Assembly (NCBI GenBank): GCA_904063045.1
Contig: CAJFCJ010000015.1
Coordinates: 744,001 to 808,000, forward strand
Source of the DNA: Dimorphilus gyrociliatus
Lineage: Eukaryota; Annelida; Polychaeta; Dinophilidae
Reading direction: 5' to 3'
DNA length: 64,000 nucleotides
Shown here: positions 24,948 through 35,816 of the stretch, one piece after another
How the letters are laid out: each line of letters starts with the position of its first letter
Position numbering within the stretch: position 1 is the stretch's first letter
Made by a program: the position numbers and the translations under genes
Notes under the pieces: generated by a model
Databases searched by the model: none
The model's input: only the letters and a program-made list of their open reading frames with translations
What the model was told of the DNA's origin: nothing

Positions 24948-27900
24948 ATGCCTGCTAAATCAGTAGAAGAAATACACATACCGGTCTATGAAATTGAAGA
25001 CCAGGATGAATGCGCAGAACCTTCTTTCTCATATCCTCAACCAGAAGATGTAGTCGTCTCAGGTATTTCAGGACGTTATCCCGAATCAGAAAATATTGAT
25101 GAATTCCGAGACAACCTAATAAATAAGAGAGACATGGTAACTGATGATGATAGGAGATGGCCACAAGGCCTATATGGCTTACCTACAAGAAGCGGTAAAT
25201 TGAAAGATATCTCTAAATTTGATGCTTCTTTTTTTGGCGTCTCTCCGAAACAAGCCGACAATATGGATCCACAAATACGTATAATGCTCGAAGTGTGCTA
25301 CGAAGCTCTAGTTGACTCTGGTGTCAATCCCGCTTCGGTAAGAGGAAGTAAGACAGGCGTATACGTTGGTACAAGTGCAAGTGAAGCACATGATGCTTGG
25401 TCTAATGATATTGAACAAATGTCCGGCTACGTGATGAGTGGATGTCAAAGAGCTATGTTTGCCAATCGCCTTAGCTTTTTCTTTGATTTTAAAGGACCAA
25501 GTTACACAGTCGACACTGCATGCTCCTCATCCCTTTTGGCCTTTAACTTGGCCGTTGATGCCATTAAAAGCGGTCAGTGTGATGCCGCCTTGGTTGCTGG
25601 ATGTTCTCTCTGCCTCAAACCATCCACTGCTCTACAATTTCAACGCCTTGGCATGCTTTCCTCAGTTGGCTGCTGTAAATCTTTTGATGAATCTGGAAGC
25701 GGTTATTGCAGAAGCGAGAGCGTTGTGGCCGTTTACTTACAAAGAGCAGATATAGCCAGACGAATTTACACCACAGTTGTCCATGCTAAAAACAATGCCG
25801 ATGGTGCAAAGGATCAGGGTATCACCTTTCCATCAGGAGAAACTCAGAAACAATTGTTAAAAGAAGTATATGCTGAAGCCAGAGTTGACCCAGGATATGT
25901 TTCATATGTAGAAGCACACGGAACAGGAACAAAGGCCGGTGATCCACAAGAATTAAATAGTATAGCCGAAGTATTTTGTACAAAGAGTAGACGAGGTCCG
26001 CTACTCATTGGTTCCACAAAATCCAATATGGGTCATCCTGAACCAGCATCCGGATTAGCAGCCCTTAGTAAAATCATCATTTCCATGCAAGACGGAAGTG
26101 TACCTCCAAATTTGCATTTTGCTAACCCCAATCCTGATATCCCAGCTCTTCGAGACGGTAGACTAAAAGTTTGCACAGAAAACACTCCTTTGAAAGGACC
26201 ATATGTTGCTATCAACAGTTTCGGATTCGGTGGAGCAAACGTTCACGTTCTCCTTAAATCGTATCCAAGACAAAGAATTAGAAGTCCTCACCCAGCAGCC
26301 GGAAAATTACGATTAGTCACCTTGTCTGGAAGAACAGAAAGTGGAGTGGCAGATGTTCTAGCTAAAGTTAAGAACAATTCCCCAAATAATCTTGAGTTAC
26401 AATGTCTTCTACAAGAAGCTTGTGGAGACTCTGTTCCAACTGTTATGCCATATAGAGGTTTTACTCTTCTAAACGCAACTTGTCCCGAACAAGATATTAT
26501 TGAAGTCAGCAAAGTTCCTGCACCTACCTCTGCTGACCGTAGGCCTGTTTGGTTTATCTTTGCCGGAATGGGCACACAATGGCACGGTATGGGAAGAGAT
26601 TTGATGACTGTTCAACCTTTCCGTGAATCTATCATGAGATCGGCAAATACGTTGTCCCAGTTTAATCTTGACTTATACGATATGCTGATGCATGGTGATG
26701 CTGATACACTAAACTCTACTCTTAACTCTTTTATCTCTATCGCTGCTATACAGGTAATCAATCATTTAAACTTATCTTTATCAGATATCCATCACGACTA
26801 TTCTATTTACAGGTAGCCTTGGTTGATGTTCTCAAGGCTATTGGCGTTAAAGCTGATGGCCTTATAGGACATTCGGTTGGTGAGTTAGGTTGTGCATATG
26901 CTGATGGTGGACTTACTGCTGAGCAAACTGTATTAGCCGCTTACTGGAGAGGCCGGTGTGTTTTAGATGCTAAGTTACCAGAAGGAGGCATGGCTGCCGT
27001 TGGCTTGACATGGGAAGAAGCCGTTCGACGATGCCCTGAAGGCGTTGTACCAGCTTGTCACAATTCAATTGATACTATCACAATTTCTGGACCAAAAGCC
27101 AAAGTTGACTCTTTTGTTGAAGAGTTAAAATCGGAAGGTGTCTTTGCCAAGGTCGTCAACAGCGCTGGAGTAGCTTTCCACTCGTATTTTATGAAATCCG
27201 CCGAAAGCTCCCTAAAAGAAGCCCTACACAAAATTATAGTAAACCCCAAACCGAGATCTCACAAATGGATATCATCCTCCATTCCTGAATCACAATGGCA
27301 TACAATTTTATCTAAGTTCTCATCAGCTGAATATCATGTCAACAACTTAGTTTCACCTGTTCTCTTCCAAGAGGCATTAAGATATGTTCCTGATGATGCT
27401 ATCTGTATCGAAATCGCTCCCCATTGCCTACTTCAAGCAATTCTTAAGAGATCCCTATCTACAAGTGCGACGTTCATTGGCCTCATGAAGCGCAACGTTA
27501 ATAACATCACCCACATGTTGGCCGCTTTGGGTAAAGCTTACCAAGCTGGCGTCGATATGAAACCTTTGGCTTTATGGGGCGGAATCGCCACACCAGTGAG
27601 CCTCTCCACTCCCATGCTGTCTTCTTACATTCAATGGGATCATAATATTTCTTGGAGTATTCCGACTCTAAAGGATTTCAGCAGTGGTGGTCAAGGAGGA
27701 GCCGATGTCTATGAAATCGATGTCAATTCTCCAGATTCTCCAGACCGTTATCTCACAGGTCACGTAATTGATGGAAGAGTTATATATCCGGCCACTGGAT
27801 ATCTATCACTAGCTTGGCGTTCTCTTGCTAAACAACAACAATATCCAGGAGATTGGTTTCAAATGCCGGTTGCTTTTGATGACGTAAAAATACATAGAGC

Positions 27901-30900
27901 AACTATCTTACCAAAAACAGGATCTGTTTCCTTGACTGTGTCCATTGCTTCGGCAACCGGAGCATTTGAAGTAAGTGAAAACGACTCTTGTGTCGTTAGT
28001 GGTAAGATCAAAATGATGGACGATGCTTGGCTTCCCGATACCAGTGACACTATTCCAAGTGAAACTGGAGAAATAAAGACTATGTCATCGAGCGACGTTT
28101 ATAAGGAGCTTCGTCTTCGTGGCTACGATTACGCAGGAGCCTTTAGAGGAGTCCTCGAAGCCGAAGTGAGTGGATTAAGGGCTTCAGTTGCCTGGAAAGA
28201 TAACTGGGTTACAATGTTGGATACTATGCTCCAAGTTGTCGTCCTCAGCTCAAGCGGCAAATCACTTAGACTACCAACAAGAATTAAGCACTTATCTATT
28301 GACCCTCGTTTACATGAGCAAAACATTGTATCTTCTGAAGACGGTCAAGTTAAATCTATACCAATTGCTTTTGATAAAGAACTCAATATTTGTAACGCTG
28401 GCGGTGTTCGTATGCTGGGCTTACATGCAACTGTTGCACCAAAATCATCAAGACAAACTGCCCCTACTCTAGAAGAATATACATGGCAGCCATACAAGAG
28501 AGAAACGCTAGATGAACAAACTTATAGAACCATTGCTGGAGTGGTATTAGAAAACAGCGGCAGTATTAAAGTCAAGACTTTTGAATGTGGCGATATTTCT
28601 CTCTCTGAAAATATCTTCCCCTATTTTGCAACACAGCCACAAATTAGGCCAGAATTTACTTCATCTGTTGATACGGAATTACCCGCAGATATTACTAAAG
28701 TTGAATGGAATGGAACTTCGAATTGTCCTGCATCTAATATGGACTTCCTAATTTGCACTAATTCTGAACTTGTTGAAAAAGCCTCTACATGCTTGAAAGA
28801 TGGAGGATTTGCTTTTGTGAAAGGAAACTGTTGTTTGGCGTTGAATCCAAATTTCACAGTCATTTCAAAATTCTCTGATTTCTGCTTTTGCAGAAAGAAT
28901 GTTAAGGAAATCCAAGGATCGATTAAGGAAATATATGTGGATAATCTTGACTATGGTTGGGTTGATGATATTAAATCATCCCTCGTTGATGAAACAATTG
29001 AAAGAATTTACTTGAAATCCGAATCTTCTAATCCTAATGGAGTTGTTGGAATGGTAAACTGCTTAAGACAAGAACCAGGTGGACAAAAAGTTCGCGCGAT
29101 TCTTTACGAAAAAGGAAGCGTCAAAAGCACTGAAGAAGAAAAGATACAATTGAAACTGGACTTGATTATCAATGTTAAACAAAAAAATAAATGGGGAAGT
29201 TATAGACATATCCCGATACCCTCTTCTCCTCCAACTATTGAAACTAATAATGCCTTCGTTAACGTACTAACACGAGGAGATTTAGCTAGTCTCAGATGGA
29301 TTGAAAACGATGTCAACGATGAGAACGGCAATGTTAAAACGAATGTTCATTATGCCTCTCTTAACTTTCGCGATGTTATGTTGGCGACCGGCAAGCTTCC
29401 TCCAGATGCTTTACCTGGTGACATGGCTACGAAAGAATGTATTCTTGGTATGGAATTTTCAGGAACTGCTGGTAAAAAGAGAGTAATGGGTCTAGTACCG
29501 GCAGCCGGTTTAGCCACATCTATCGATGTTAAAGAAGATTTCCTATGGGATGTACCCGATGATTGGTCTTTGGAAGAGGCAGCAAGCGTACCAGTCGTTT
29601 ATGCTACAGCTTTCTACGCCTTGGTTGTAAGAGGTCGTTTACAAAAAGGAGAATCTGTTCTAATTCATTCAGGTTCTGGAGGTGTTGGTCAAGCCGCTAT
29701 TGCTATAGCACTCTCTATGAATTGCACAGTATTTACAACGGTAGGATCTCCCGCTAAAAAAGAAATGCTCCTGAAAAGATACCCTGGTCTATCTAGAGAG
29801 CGAATAGCTAACTCTCGTGACTCAACATTCGAATGGCATATATTGAGAAATACTAAAGGTCGCGGTGTAGACGTTGTTCTAAACTCCCTGGCTGAAGAAA
29901 AATTACAAGCCTCTGTTCGACTTTTGGCTTCTCATGGACGTTTCTTGGAAATTGGAAAAGCCGATCTAGCAAATGACAATAGTCTCGGAATGTCCGTATT
30001 CTTGAAGAATATTACATTCCACGGAATCCTATTAGATGCCCTCTTTGAAGGAGATAATCCTGATTGGGTTACTGTCTCTAATTTAGTTAGAGATGGAGTA
30101 AAGAACGGAGTCGTTAAGCCTCTCCCAACAACCGTATTTAATAGAGACGATATTGAAGGAGCTTTCCGCTTTATGGCGCAGGGTAAACATATCGGTAAAG
30201 TTGTTGTTAATGTGGGGGGCGAAGTAGGTGTTGAAGCAATAGCAAGAACTACATGTGAACCTAACAAATCTTATTTGATTATCGGAGGCTTAGGTGGATT
30301 TGGCTTAGAGTTGGCTCAATGGTTGATTGATAGAGGAGCAAAACATCTAACTCTTACGTCTAGATCGGGAGTTAAAACAGGTTATCAATTTAGATGTTTG
30401 AGAAGATGGCGAGAAAATGGAATTAAGGTGCATGTCTCTAGAAAAGATGTCAAAGACTTAAAGGAAGCTAATGACCTCTTAAAAGAAGCTTCTGAACACG
30501 CTCCTTTAGGAGGAGTTTACAACTTGGCCATGGTTTTGAAGGATGCGTTTATGGATAGTCAGACGAAAGAAATGTTTTCAGCCGTTTCAGATCCAAAAGT
30601 TTTAGGAACAATAAATGTTGATTCTCTGACAAGACAAGACAGCTTTGGCAAACACCTTGATCATTTTGTTGTTTTCTCTTCTGTATCGTGCGGAAGAGGA
30701 AATGCTGGTCAGGCTAATTATGGTTTTGCAAACTCGGTTATGGAAAGGGTATGCGAAAGAAGACGTCAAGACGGTTTCCCAGCTCTTGCAATCCAATGGG
30801 GAGCCGTTGGAGATGTAGGTGTTGTCCTAGATACTATGGGAGGTAATGATACGGTAATTGGAGGAACTCTACCACAACGTATCACCTCATGTCTCTCAAC

Positions 30901-32095
30901 TATGGATCGATTCTTGCAATTGCAAAGAACTCGTTCCGACGCTGCTGCTGTCTATTCATCTTTCGTTCTTGCCGAAAGAGTATCAACTTCATCCTCGTCA
31001 GAAAAGCCAGATCTTGTTGCCTCTGTTGCAAATATTTTGGGCATGAAGGATGCATCAGCGCTGGACGCTGACACAACCTTGGCTGACTTGGGTCTGGATT
31101 CTTTGATGGGTGTTGAAGTAAAACAGACATTAGAAAGAGACTTCGATATAATTCTTGACATGAAAGATATCAGATTATTAACAGTAAACAAATTGAAATC
31201 ATTGGAAGGAGCAGAAAGTTTATCAACCCCCTCTTCTAAAGAGAAGTCTCGTATAAGTGGCATGGCTAGAGAAAGATACAACCTACCTAATCTTATGCCA
31301 ACAGAAGAGTTAATCCATGTAAATACATCAGTCAAAAATGGTGACAAACTGCCGATATTTATTGTATCTCCTATTGAAGGTTTCGCCAGTACATTTAAAA
31401 ACCTTCCAAAGTATTTATCCGATCAAAGAATATACGCTCTACAATGCACAAAGGAAACTCCTTTGAATTCTGTGCCAGAACTCGCCAGTCATTATATCAA
31501 ACTAATTAGAACAGTACATAAAACAGGAAAAGTTAATGTAGCCGGTTACTCTTTCGGCGCTTGTGTAGCCTTTGAAATGGCATTACAATTGGAACAAAAT
31601 GGTGATTTAAATACCGTTACATTATTGGATGGTTCTCATTCCTACGTCTCTACTCATACGACCGCACATAAAGAAGCGTTGAAGAGCAGGGAGGCTCAGT
31701 TATCGTACGCCTTAGCAACATTTGCCGATACGTTAATAGAGCCTTTCGATCACACTATCTTTACGGCGGATCTCTTAAAGTGTAAGGATGACGAGAGTCG
31801 ATATGAAACCTTAACTAAAACATTGAAAGATGTCGAAAAATTGGAAAATGTCGAAGAAGCCGCTAAATCGTTTGTTAAGAAATTATCAATTGGAGATGAA
31901 TACGTACCAAAACGTAAATTACATGAGAATGTTACATTGGTATCGGCCAAAAAGAGTTCAGTTAATTTGGGTAAAACCTATGGCTTGGAGAATGTTTGCG
32001 AAGGCAATATAAAAGTAATAGAGGTCGAAGGAGACCATAATTCATTTTTGAAGACAAATGAAGGCAAAGACGTTGCTTCTGCTTTTTGTTTCTAG
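24948..32095 (+). CDS. FASN: Animal-type fatty acid synthase (type I, multifunctional)
   Basis: Makes palmitate from acetyl- and malonyl-CoA in the cytosol. There are two coding exons, 24948-26753 and 26813-32095, with a 59-nt intron, giving 2,362 residues (human about 2,511). Domains in order with visible catalytic residues: ketosynthase (DTACSSS, Cys about 191; EAHGTGTKAGD; KSNMGH); malonyl/acetyltransferase (GHSVGELG, Ser about 622); dehydratase (GHVIDGR, His about 917, with a later DTMLQ Asp); a non-catalytic methyltransferase/pseudo-ketoreductase spacer; enoyl reductase (HSGSGGVGQAA, about 1554); ketoreductase (GGLGGFG about 1760; GQANYG Tyr about 1903); ACP (GLDSLMG, Ser about 2030); thioesterase (GYSFGA, Ser about 2181, and a terminal GDHNSF His). 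Everything needed for a working FAS is present. The start is the second ATG of the frame, MPAKSVEE; an ATG two codons earlier is equally possible. The possibility that it is an FAS-like polyketide synthase is less likely, given an intact ER and TE. Confidence 0.96.
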
Positions 32096-32555
32096 TCCCT
32101 ATACACTTATATATATGCATATATATACATACATATATCTAATTCTGAATTTTGAGAGAATAAAATGTTGATATTTTGAAGAAATTACCCCAAAATTAAA
32201 AATTATTCTTTTAATTTTATTTACTTAACTTAGATGGCGCTTTAACACTTTGTACAAATAGGCGTGTGTGTAAATCGCTTTACGCGCCATCTGCCTCAAG
32301 GCTCCATGGCAGCGGTTATAATAAACGATTATTAGGATTAGTAACGGTTTTTTGGTTAATTTCATGCAGTGAGTTATACAGAGCTTTCTAAGATCAACTT
32401 AACATTTTTAAATCGATGATTGCCTTATTTACAAATTGTTGTTAAAAGAAATTATTGACAAACATATTAAGGTAACAATTTGCCTAATAAAAAATCGACT
32501 TATTTCTAGTCTTTCGAGTTCTATTATACTTATTTTCGATTGTTATAGAGAAGGT
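32096..32555. other. Intergenic, FASN 3' flank and death-domain gene promoter
   Basis: About 460 bp holding the FASN 3' UTR with TA-rich repeats (32107-32140) and the upstream region of the next gene. A TTATAG acceptor-like site just before the next gene's ATG suggests a non-coding first exon. Confidence 0.5.
32159..32164 (+). other. FASN polyadenylation signal
   Basis: AATAAA 64 nt past the FASN stop codon, on the coding strand. Confidence 0.6.
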
Positions 32556-33554
32556 ATGTCGCGCCCAAGCAGTTCAAAAGGAAAGAAGGGTAAAAAAGGT
32601 CAAACTAAAACGCCTAAACAACAAGTGAAAGAATTAACGGAACAGAATGCAGAACTTATGAAGCAACTTGATGAAAATAGAGAAAACTTGCGAACTTGTG
32701 AAGATAAGCTAGCGTTTTTAACCGTGACGTTGCTACGTAACTTGGATCCAAGAGACTTTGGTGTTCGACCAGACGCCGAACCATTACTTGTTCCAACAAA
32801 AGCTTTAGAGCAAATGGTATCTAGTCTATCTGCAAAAAAGAAAGTTCGAGAAGTGTCTGTTGAAGCTAGAATAGAAGAATTAGAGACTCGTGTTACTCAA
32901 ATGAACTCAGAAATGGCTAAAATGTGTAAGAAGACTATAGCATACGAAAATGGATTACAGGACTTATTGTCCTATAATAACATTGATGAAGTAAAGGATA
33001 AAATCTACGATCTTCAATTCATTGCAGGAAAGCAGTACGAATCCATCGCGATTGCCGATTCTCAAGCAATCAAACCACCAATGATGGATGGTATAGAGAG
33101 AAGGAGCGACGCAGCATGCAGAAGAATGATCGATAATGAAATTGAATTGAATCTTGTACCCCCAGCTGATAAATTACCAGGAGACACGCATATTTCAGAT
33201 ATGCATAACAATCTCAGGTTGCATTTGATAAATGAATTAAGCTACACAAAGCGTTCAGGTAAGCTTAATAGATTAGTTTATACTTTTGCAAATAATTAAC
33301 GAGTATGATACGCATGTTTTTTTTTGTTCTCTTTAGGAATGGATTGGAGAATGTTAGCCGATAGGGTTGGTATAGCACGAGAACAAATTGAGGAATGGCA
33401 ATATCAGAAACTAGATATGCCAGCTGGACGGGTATTCTCAGCTTGGTCACAATCAGATGGTGCAACTGTTCGACTTCTGCATAGACATTTAATATCGCCA
33501 GAAATGAGGTGCACATTTTTAGCCAAGCGATTATCCGATTTTTACGACGTGTAA
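32556..33554 (+). CDS. Coiled-coil protein with C-terminal death domain
   Basis: I do not recognise the orthologue. Two exons, 32556-33258 and 33337-33554, give 306 residues. The first about 20 residues are Ser/Lys rich (MSRPSSSKGKKGKKG). A long heptad-rich coiled coil follows, about 22-55 and 100-150. The second exon encodes most of a death domain: GMDWRMLADRVGI, IEEWQ, PAGRVFSAWS, TVRLLHRHL and FLAKRLSDF, with the conserved Trp pair and the six-helix spacing typical of UNC5/ankyrin-type death domains. The intron falls at the domain start, so domain addition by exon joining is possible. Death domains assemble signalling complexes by self-association; the coiled coil would give an oligomeric scaffold. 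An earlier in-frame ATG at 32436 would add a hydrophobic stretch but lies before a likely splice acceptor, so I prefer 32556. Confidence 0.8.
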
Positions 33555-33761
33555 TCGATTATTTTAAGTTTTATATGTTTCTCCGAATTTGATAATATAA
33601 AAAAAAAAGCAACTTCTACCAAAAGTTTAACCTTCACCTTAAATCTATTATATTCTAACTTGTGTTTAGTATTGTTTACTTTTAAAAGTGTTCATAGTAT
33701 AAGAAATCGGATTTTTGGGAGTTAAATAGCCCATAGGGGAAATAGAACGATGTATAAAACG

Positions 33762-34510
33762 TTAATGCTTGTCTTCCGGACGACAAATTATTACCGGACA
33801 GTGAGCGTGATGAAGAACGTAGTCGCTGTTGAATAGATTAGTATAATAATAGAATTAATAAGAAAGATGATAGTGAATAATGGAAATCATTTTTACCTTA
33901 CTGAACCGAGTAAAGTCCTACGGATTGTACCCATTCCTCTTGTTCCCATAACGATCATTCTAGCTCCTTCTTCTTTTGCCAAATCGATTATCAATTCTCC
34001 AGGCCTGCCACTAAAAACGGCCTTAATGCGACCCGAAATCTGTAATTAATTAAGGAAATGCGATGTTGTTTTTTAACATTTGTCCCACACTCCTCCTTAA
34101 GAAAGAAGTTACCTTATTAGCACGCATTTTATTTGCAAACTTTTCCTCAAGCTTCTTCACTTTATCCTTTTCAGCAGCTAGCATTTGCTCCCATAACTCG
34201 CCAGACATGTACATTGCCTCTGCAAAGAAGTCAATCAAACATATTTCAATAGTACACTCATACAACAAGGCTAAAAATACACGTACGTTGGGAAGACACA
34301 AAAGGTGGTTCTGCACTATGAACTAACAGAAGATTATGATCACTCTTGTGCATATGCTCTATGTAAACTGTTCAAACATTATGATATTAAGTGAATTTTA
34401 GAAAATAGTAGGTCAAAGTTTCGAGGCTTACATTCAAAAGCATGATCAGCTTGTTCACTTCCATCAATGGCAACAATAACGGTGAACTTTTTTTCAGCTA
34501 CTTCTGCCAT
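33762..34510 (-). CDS. Universal stress protein (UspA family)
   Basis: Small ATP-binding stress-response protein. Five exons, 34510-34432, 34367-34287, 34219-34113, 34039-33897 and 33825-33762, join in frame to 157 residues, the normal single-domain Usp length. The start is MAEVAEKKFTVIVAIDGSEQ, with the first beta strand and the Asp of the nucleotide site. Middle strands include HNLLLVHSAEPP. The ATP-binding signature is VMGTRGMGTIRRTLLGSVSD (G-x2-G-x9-G-S pattern). It ends in the last strand HAHCPVIICR. Usp genes are known in cnidarians and lophotrochozoans but are absent from vertebrates. The stop codon lies 208 bp from that of the convergent death-domain gene. Confidence 0.9.
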
Positions 34511-35816
34511 ATTTCGTCTTCGTTCGGCCGCTTTAGTCTGCTTAGTTCGAAAGATGGGATATAAATGACAACAATATATTTTAAGAGAGTGAAGTTTGAC
34601 CTTGACCTTTGAACTTGTCTTTGCTTGGTGGAAAAAAACAAATTTTAGACACGTTCGTGGTAATTTTGAATTATTTCAGATCTAAGTAAAATTCGAATTT
34701 TAACATTATAACTATTTTATTGTGTCATTTCATATATGTATGTACTAAAGCCAAATGTAAACTATTAACTTTTATCTTTAGGCACTTTTGAACAAACGAG
34801 ACAGATAGATGACGCAAACACCAAAACAAAAATGGCCACTCTATTAATATTTTTAGCTGCGCCATAAGTCAAATATACTGTTATCAATTACTTTTCGATT
34901 TTCGCTTATACTTGAAATATTATCAATAGAATATTGTAGATATTTATGATCTTTTAAACGATATTAGGTAAATAATATCAAGCAGAAAATGTTTTAAGCC
35001 CATAAAAACAACATTTGTCATTTTCTTATATCTAAACAACTAGCTGTAACTTGCCATTAATCTCAATAAAACAAATTATTAGTACAAATTTTCTCCTTTA
35101 ATTAAGCCATATTCGACGGCTATCAAGTTATAATCTCTAAGCTGAAATAATCTTTCTGTACAACTGAAGAAATCTCATTTGTTTTTTCCATTGTTTGTTA
35201 TAGAGGTTCAATGTTAGGCCAATATTGGCTTTTTGTTTTCATGGACAGACAAAAACTATCGATAAATCATAAAAAAAATATTAAATCATTTAATTATGGT
35301 TTATACAGTCAATAAGTTTGTTTTGTTTCAACTTTGTCTATGTAATTTATTGATGAAAAATTCGTTCAATAGTCAATTGTATTTGTACAGTCTATAGGAA
35401 AAATATGAACTTTTTTGATTGATATATTTAGATGAAACTTTTCTTGTTATAAAGTAAAAACAATTCATATGGACTTTTCTTCAAGTTTTTACAAGTGCAT
35501 TTACTTTAGGAAAATCATTCTTTAGATATACAATAAAAAAAAATACGCGTTCCTTTTTCATCAGAAATAACCCTTCCTTATTTGAAAATGTCTGCTATTA
35601 GTTACAATAGTTAGCCGCCATATTGAAATGACTAAACAGGGAAATGGTTAATACATCTAACATGATATTTTACGTAAAGGGAATGGTTTAGGAAAACTGG
35701 TAATCTGGTAAGCGCGAAAAGCTATCTTATTGTACAAAAAAGTCAATATTAAGGGTGATAGCAAAATCAAATTTGGTCGTAGTAATAAATATAATTTAAT
35801 TTCTGCTTAACTTATC
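34511..35816. other. Intergenic between divergent universal stress protein and CtIP genes
   Basis: About 1.3 kb of AT-rich DNA carrying both promoters. No open frame with a recognisable domain and no RNA gene is visible. Confidence 0.5.

Noticed and set aside
24955-31347. Many antisense and alternate-frame open frames across FASN
   Set aside because: They lack domain patterns and are shadows of a strongly coding frame.
24948-32095. Alternative reading as an animal FAS-like polyketide synthase
   Set aside because: All FAS catalytic centres, including ER, ACP and a terminal thioesterase, are intact, and sequence around motifs follows animal FASN.
34368-34431. Apparent frame break after exon 1 of the universal stress protein gene
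   Set aside because: Placing the acceptor at TTGAACAG rather than at ACATAG restores the frame and the total is exactly 158 codons.
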